Part shown: piece by piece, positions 59,487 to 64,000 of the stretch | How positions within the stretch are numbered: position 1 is the stretch's first letter | Layout of the letters: each line of letters opens with the position of its first letter | Assembly (NCBI GenBank): GCA_964567785.1 | Contig: CAZMOK010000007.1 | Location: forward strand, 8,974 to 72,973 | DNA length: 64,000 bases | Origin: CAZMOK01 sp964567785 | Lineage (GTDB): Bacteria; Bacteroidota; Bacteroidia; Bacteroidales; JAGOPY01 | Direction of reading: 5' to 3' | Notes under the pieces: generated by a model | What the model was told of the DNA's origin: nothing | What the model saw: only the letters and a program-made list of their open reading frames with translations | Database searches by the model: none | Position numbers and translations under genes: made by a program

Positions 59487-60713
59487 ATGGAAAAAGTTAC
59501 TAACCGCATTCAGTTAATTTTACTGCTGCTTTTATTCGGAGCCTTCTCGTCAACTGCTCAGAATCAAATTACAGGAACCCTTACTTATCACGACAACTGG
59601 GGTATGGACAACTCTACTGTCTACCTCATGGACCTTAACAACAACATTCTTGATTCCTGTGCAACCAATGCAGCAGGGGAATACGTTTTTAACAATGTTA
59701 CACCCGGCGATTATCTCATGACGGCCTCTACCGACCTGCCTGCAGGTGGCGTAGACCTCGGAGACGCATTCCTGATCATGTTGAATCTATACAACATGTA
59801 CACTTTCAACGACATCCAGGAGCTGGCCGCCGATGTTGACGGAGACGGGGTTGTGACCTGGGATGATTATTTCACTATCGTTGTCGGATGGTTCAACTAC
59901 GGCTATCCTTTCCCCGTAGGCGACTGGGTATTTGAAACTGTTCCTGTCAGCGTAACCTCCTCCAGGGATGGAGGAAGCGGCGGCGGTGGTGGAATAGGTT
60001 CAAGTTCCACGGGAGACGTTGGAGGCCTGTTCATTCCTGATAAAAATTTCCCCTATACACCGGTTGAATACCTGAAGGCATCCGTACCTGCATCTGAAGC
60101 TTATAGTTACTCCGTTGAGATCAACTCGGCTGATGCGCTAGGTGGATTCCATCTCAACCTGGCCATTCCTGAAGGCGTTACAGTCACTGGTGTAACCAGT
60201 GAACTGCAAGTGGAGTACAACATTGAAGGCAACCAGTTACTTATTACCTGGGTCGATTCTGATCTTCTGAAAAATGTTGAGAATGTAGTAATAGAACTCG
60301 AACTTAATGTTCAGGGTACAGACGCCGTTAGATTTGCCAATATTTCAGGAACACACTTCATTGGTGCGGAAGGAGAAATCGCTAACCATGTAACCCTTAA
60401 GTTTGATGATCTGGAGATAGGACCGGCCGCTGATCAGGAGGCAACTGCCTTTAACCTGAAAGTAGGCCCGAACCCGTTCATCGACAGGACCAATCTCTGG
60501 ATATCATCCGATAATATTACAAATAATGCGGTATTCGCCATTTATGATGGCAATGGGAACATTGTTAAGGAATTCAATATCAATGTCAGTGGAAATGCCG
60601 GACAACAGGTCAATATTGACCTTTCGGATCTCTCCGCAGGTATTTACCACTACCGCCTGTGGAACGAAGGAAAAAATATTTTTGAATCAGGCTCCATGAT
60701 TAAACTTAGATAA
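59487..60713 (+). CDS. T9SS-secreted protein with CNA-B-like, dockerin-like and cohesin-like segments
   Basis: A 408-residue secreted protein. Signal peptide 1-24. A carboxypeptidase-regulatory/CNA-B-like domain (about 27-82) is followed by a dockerin-like pair of calcium loops (DLGDAFLIMLNL and DVDGDGVVTWDDY, 90-135). After a glycine/serine linker (about 163-178) comes a beta-sandwich of cohesin type (about 195-310) and a T9SS sorting domain (about 325-408, starting KVGPNPFIDRT). A cohesin-like and a dockerin-like part in one chain would allow self-assembly on the surface (inference). Function unknown. Confidence 0.8.
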   Translation: MEKVTNRIQLILLLLLFGAFSSTAQNQITGTLTYHDNWGMDNSTVYLMDLNNNILDSCATNAAGEYVFNNVTPGDYLMTASTDLPAGGVDLGDAFLIMLNLYNMYTFNDIQELAADVDGDGVVTWDDYFTIVVGWFNYGYPFPVGDWVFETVPVSVTSSRDGGSGGGGGIGSSSTGDVGGLFIPDKNFPYTPVEYLKASVPASEAYSYSVEINSADALGGFHLNLAIPEGVTVTGVTSELQVEYNIEGNQLLITWVDSDLLKNVENVVIELELNVQGTDAVRFANISGTHFIGAEGEIANHVTLKFDDLEIGPAADQEATAFNLKVGPNPFIDRTNLWISSDNITNNAVFAIYDGNGNIVKEFNINVSGNAGQQVNIDLSDLSAGIYHYRLWNEGKNIFESGSMIKLR

Positions 60714-60750
60714 GCGGTGTTCAATTAAGTTTAGAATGTAATTTCTGATT

Positions 60751-60781
60751 AAAGAGTGTCTGACCGACACTCTTTTTTTTT
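60751..60781 (+). terminator. Intrinsic terminator of the T9SS protein gene
   Basis: A 10-bp stem (60751-60760 with 60766-60775), loop of 5 nt, followed by a run of T. The CHAT gene starts 35 nt later. Confidence 0.9.
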
Positions 60782-60815
60782 ATTTTAGGGGATTGTTCCA
60801 TATCCAGCTAATAAG

Positions 60816-63800
60816 ATGAACACTCCGGGCTATCAGCATATTAAAAAAGTTATATTTTTTGCTATACTGACTGTCTTTTTATTTAAAGGTTTACCATCCC
60901 TTTCACAGAAAACTTTTGATCCGCAAGCCCTTGAGCAAAAAGCTCTCAGGTATTTAAGAAGCGGTCATTATGACTCCTCCATACTCACCAGGGAAAAGCT
61001 TTATGGTTACTATGCTGAGAAAGGAGACCAGGAGCAGCAGGTTTCCACGCTGCTTGCGATAGCCGAATCATACCTTAAGCTTTCAAAGTATGAGCAAGCG
61101 CTTGAAATAATAGATTCCAGCATGGTCATTGCCAAAGGAAGCGCTGACGAAGATCTGCTATTTGCGAAAATATACCAGATTACAGGCACTGTTTATCTCA
61201 GCATGAAGGAGCTCGACACGGCCAGGTACCTGCTTGAAAGATCAATATCCGACCCGGAAATGATGAAAAAATACAGTGCTTCATTCAACCTGGCAAAAAC
61301 TTATAACAATCTTGGCAATTATTTCTTCTATCAGAGAAACCTTGATTCGGCTCTTTTCTATTACGAAAAGGCCTACAGTATTGCCGGTTCTGAATCTGAT
61401 ACCGTAAATGAGGATTTCGCATCCGCCTGCCAGAATATGGGCATTATATATGCCAGCAAAGGCTTTTATGTGAAAGCGGAACAATACATTCACAGTTCAC
61501 TGGCCATTAAGAAAATACTGTACGACCAGAACTCGATCTCGCTGGCCAGGACATATTTTAACATAGCCAATTTCTATTTTCTGGTCTCAAAAATTGATTC
61601 AGCTTACAATAACCTTAAAAAAGCCGAAAAAATATATAAGCTTCATTTCCCGCCTGACAGTCCAAGGTTAGCTTATATTTATCAGATACAAGGCAATTAT
61701 TATTTGACAAAAGGTGACTTTGATAGAGCATTAACATATTTTCAGAGCGCTTTAAATATTTATGAAAATCATTCAAGTAATTATAAATCTACAATTCAAA
61801 CCATACTCAATAATATAGGATTTCTTTTTGAGCGCAAGAATCAATACAGCCAGGCAATCCACTATTATCAAAAAGCCATTGAGATAGGAAAAAGTGTAGA
61901 AGCCATAAGGGCCTACAGAAATATTGGAAAGCTTTACTCCAATATGGAAGAATACGAAAAGGCAAATTCCTTTTTTAACAGATCCATTAGCGCTGTTAAA
62001 GATATATTAGGCAGCCGCAACCAGGACATTGCACTAGGTTATCTTTATTATGGAATAAGTTTATTGGATCAGGAAAAAGTGAAAACAGGATTAAACTATC
62101 TTTTCGAATCCAAAAGAATCTTTGAGGAAATTTTCGGAATAAAGAACAGGGATGTTGCCAAAATAAATACCATTATAGGCAATTACTACCAAAATGAGAA
62201 CTTGTTTGATAGTGCTCTCTATTACTATCAGCAAAGCATGATAGCCTCAATAGACTTATTTAATAATGAGAATATTCACGAAAACCCCAAATTTGAAACC
62301 GTAGCTCCTGATCTGACAACGCTGGAAGCTTTGACAGAAAAGGCCTATACTCTCTATTTAAAATACAGGAGTGCAAACTCTGACACACTATCCCTGTATT
62401 CAAGCTACAATTCATACAACCTGAACATCCGGCTCATAGATACGATCAGGAATACTTTTCAGAACGAGGAAAGCAAACTGTTTTTATCGCAAAACAGCAA
62501 TAAGATCATCACAGATTTTTTAGCAACGGCTTACGAGCTATACTCAATAACCGGCCGTTCATCCTATTTCACCAAGATGATCGAACTGGCGGAATGGAAC
62601 AAGGCATCTTTACTCATGGACGCCCTGAGAGAGGCAAGGGCACACAGCCTGAGTAATGTACCGGAAGAACTGCTCGACAGGGAAGAAGCACTGCAGTTGA
62701 ATATAGGCTTTTACAGCGAGAAGATCCACGAGGAATCCACTAAAAGCAAACCCGACAGCGCCCTGATCGAAAACTGGAACAAGACCCTTTTTAGATACAG
62801 AATTGAGCTTGAGGAGCTGAAAGACAGGATAACAGAAGAATACCCGTTATTTTCCGCTTTGAAATATTCTAATGAAATAGCGGATCCCGATGAGGTGAAG
62901 AAATCATTAAACCAGAGGGAAACGATGATTGAATATGTTCTTGCGGATACAACTTTATATATTTTTATCATAAACAATGAGCATTCCGAATGTATCAGTT
63001 CAAAAGTGGATACGAACTTCTTCAAATCGATAGACCGGTTTCATGATCTCTCAAAAAAATCACCCACACTCGATTACCAGCCGGAAGATTTTATCAACTT
63101 CATAAATATTGGCAATTACCTGTACCAAAAGATCATTGAGCCTGCCAATGAATTCATAAGCGGTAATGAACTGCTTATTATCCCGGATGCGGAACTGAAC
63201 TTTATTTCTTTCGACCTTCTTCTGAAAGACACACTGTTCAAAATGAGGGATGACTATAAAAACCTGAGCTATCTTATTGATGATCAAACCATCAGGTATT
63301 CCTACTCCCTTTCTTTTGAGCGCTTCCGCAAAGAGAATGAAAATCAATCCGCCCGTCAAAGGGTACTTGCCTTTGCGCCCGCTTATGATGAATTTGACCC
63401 GAACAATTCAGAACTGGCCGAAAACTACAGGGAGGTTCTGTTGCCACTGCCTTATGCCGAGGAGGAAGTAGGGTTTGTACTTGAGCAATATCCGGGCAAA
63501 AGCTATAAAGGGGCTGAAGCCAATGAAGCGAATTTCATTGAAGACGCCCCCGATTACGAGATCATACACCTGGCCATGCACACCCTGGTCGACAGGTCAA
63601 ATCCATTGTTCTCAAAGCTTGTATTTACTACTAAGAAAGACAGCCTGAGGGAAGGCTTCCTCAACATATACGAATTATACAATATGGACCTCAACGGCAA
63701 CCTGGCCGTCCTGAGCGCCTGTAATACAGGATCTGGAAAACTTGAAAAAGGCGAAGGGATCATGAGCCTTGCCAGGGCCTTTATGTATGCCGGTATACCA

Positions 63801-64000
63801 AGTGTGGTGATGACGCTTTGGACCGTTGAGGATCGCGCAGGCAGCACTATTATGGGCAGTTTTTACAATTTCATGAGTGAAGGACTACCAAAGGATGTAG
63901 CATTGAGGAATGCCAAACTTGATTATCTTGAAAATTCGACCCGGCTCAAGTCACACCCTTATTTCTGGGGAGGATATGTGTGCATTGGAGATGAATCACC
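60816..64000 (+). CDS. Exported TPR-CHAT protein (caspase-like peptidase), 3' end outside the window
   Basis: An open frame of 1061 codons without stop, running off the window. A signal peptide or anchor (about 10-32) precedes many TPR repeats (about 38-470; for example YEQALEIIDSS, AIHYYQKAIEIGKS, SALYYYQQS). A helical linker leads to a C-terminal CHAT domain (about 750-1061). The catalytic dyad is His922 (HLAMHT) and Cys969 (LSACNTGSG), with GEGIMSLARAFMYAGIPSVVMTLW. CHAT proteins are caspase-related proteases; the TPR part usually binds the substrate or a signal. Export is unusual relative to cytoplasmic CHAT defence proteins. It lies beside an ECF sigma/anti-sigma pair and a T9SS protein. 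About 15-50 residues are probably missing. Confidence 0.85.
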   Translation, partial: MNTPGYQHIKKVIFFAILTVFLFKGLPSLSQKTFDPQALEQKALRYLRSGHYDSSILTREKLYGYYAEKGDQEQQVSTLLAIAESYLKLSKYEQALEIIDSSMVIAKGSADEDLLFAKIYQITGTVYLSMKELDTARYLLERSISDPEMMKKYSASFNLAKTYNNLGNYFFYQRNLDSALFYYEKAYSIAGSESDTVNEDFASACQNMGIIYASKGFYVKAEQYIHSSLAIKKILYDQNSISLARTYFNIANFYFLVSKIDSAYNNLKKAEKIYKLHFPPDSPRLAYIYQIQGNYYLTKGDFDRALTYFQSALNIYENHSSNYKSTIQTILNNIGFLFERKNQYSQAIHYYQKAIEIGKSVEAIRAYRNIGKLYSNMEEYEKANSFFNRSISAVKDILGSRNQDIALGYLYYGISLLDQEKVKTGLNYLFESKRIFEEIFGIKNRDVAKINTIIGNYYQNENLFDSALYYYQQSMIASIDLFNNENIHENPKFETVAPDLTTLEALTEKAYTLYLKYRSANSDTLSLYSSYNSYNLNIRLIDTIRNTFQNEESKLFLSQNSNKIITDFLATAYELYSITGRSSYFTKMIELAEWNKASLLMDALREARAHSLSNVPEELLDREEALQLNIGFYSEKIHEESTKSKPDSALIENWNKTLFRYRIELEELKDRITEEYPLFSALKYSNEIADPDEVKKSLNQRETMIEYVLADTTLYIFIINNEHSECISSKVDTNFFKSIDRFHDLSKKSPTLDYQPEDFINFINIGNYLYQKIIEPANEFISGNELLIIPDAELNFISFDLLLKDTLFKMRDDYKNLSYLIDDQTIRYSYSLSFERFRKENENQSARQRVLAFAPAYDEFDPNNSELAENYREVLLPLPYAEEEVGFVLEQYPGKSYKGAEANEANFIEDAPDYEIIHLAMHTLVDRSNPLFSKLVFTTKKDSLREGFLNIYELYNMDLNGNLAVLSACNTGSGKLEKGEGIMSLARAFMYAGIPSVVMTLWTVEDRAGSTIMGSFYNFMSEGLPKDVALRNAKLDYLENSTRLKSHPYFWGGYVCIGDES

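Noticed and set aside
60816..64000. CHAT-TPR protein as part of a CRISPR type III-E (Craspase) or gasdermin defence system
   Set aside because: No Cas7-11, CRISPR array, gasdermin or other defence gene is nearby, and the protein carries a signal peptide, which points to the envelope.

Overview
The window is chromosomal DNA from a Bacteroidota bacterium, most likely an anaerobic or microaerobic member of the Bacteroidales/Marinilabiliales type. This rests on several things seen in the sequence: promoters of the TAnnTTTG (-7) kind, two proteins with type IX secretion (T9SS) C-terminal domains, a TonB receptor with a carboxypeptidase-regulatory-like N-terminus, RprXY-like two-component genes, GH92 mannosidase, and pyruvate:ferredoxin oxidoreductase. 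Genes are dense. I saw no tRNA, rRNA, CRISPR array, transposase or phage gene.

Layout. 0-2.7 kb (minus): C1 peptidase, phosphatidylserine synthase, an FNR-like regulator. 2.9-6.0 kb (plus): rhodanese lipoprotein, anion-type porin, second rhodanese. 6.1-9.2 kb: queA and gamma-glutamyltransferase. 9.7-14.1 kb: a 1470-residue T9SS-secreted subtilisin. 14.2-27.2 kb: a molybdenum/sulfur respiratory island. It holds mobA, a mobB-like gene, Rieske plus a cytochrome b fused to about 12 c-type hemes (minus), then PsrABC-like molybdoenzyme, two half-size YeeE/YedE sulfur transporters, two cysteine-tailed rhodanese-like proteins, a CRP-like regulator and tatC. 27.2-47.3 kb: mostly housekeeping (hydrolase, queuosine-precursor transporter, pdxJ, dtd, RprXY-like pair, S9 peptidase with TonB receptor, PspC/LiaF-like pair, zinc-ribbon/Nif3 pair, lpxK, punA, TlpA-like lipoprotein, lpxH, sppA, acid phosphatase). 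47.4-52.2 kb: nifJ and a dihydroorotate-dehydrogenase-like gene, divergent. 52.3-57.6 kb: a probable N-glycan operon (sugar MFS, glycosylasparaginase, GH92). 57.8-64 kb: ECF sigma/anti-sigma pair, a T9SS protein with a dockerin-like segment, and a CHAT-TPR protein cut by the window end.

How it fits together. The sulfur island looks self-contained: cofactor maturation (mobA/mobB), Tat export (tatC), a polysulfide/thiosulfate reductase-like complex, sulfur import (YeeE pair) and sulfur handling (rhodaneses). The most unusual element is the pair of membrane-anchored rhodanese-fold proteins at 23821-25091. Both lack the catalytic loop cysteine, and each has exactly one cysteine, as the last residue of an identical RKKKKTVVEGGC tail. 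This recalls the C-terminal GGCGG carrier arm of SoxY.

Regulation. A palindrome TGTKA-N6-TMACA occurs before the first rhodanese (2881), the molybdoenzyme operon (18891), the CRP-like gene itself (25800) and nifJ (50987). In the first three it begins 1-3 nt after an exact TAnnTTTG box. The CRP-like protein encoded at 25094-25777 has the R-E-xxx-R recognition-helix pattern of E. coli CRP, which reads TGTGA half-sites, so it is the leading candidate regulator of this redox/sulfur regulon. Rex is the main alternative.
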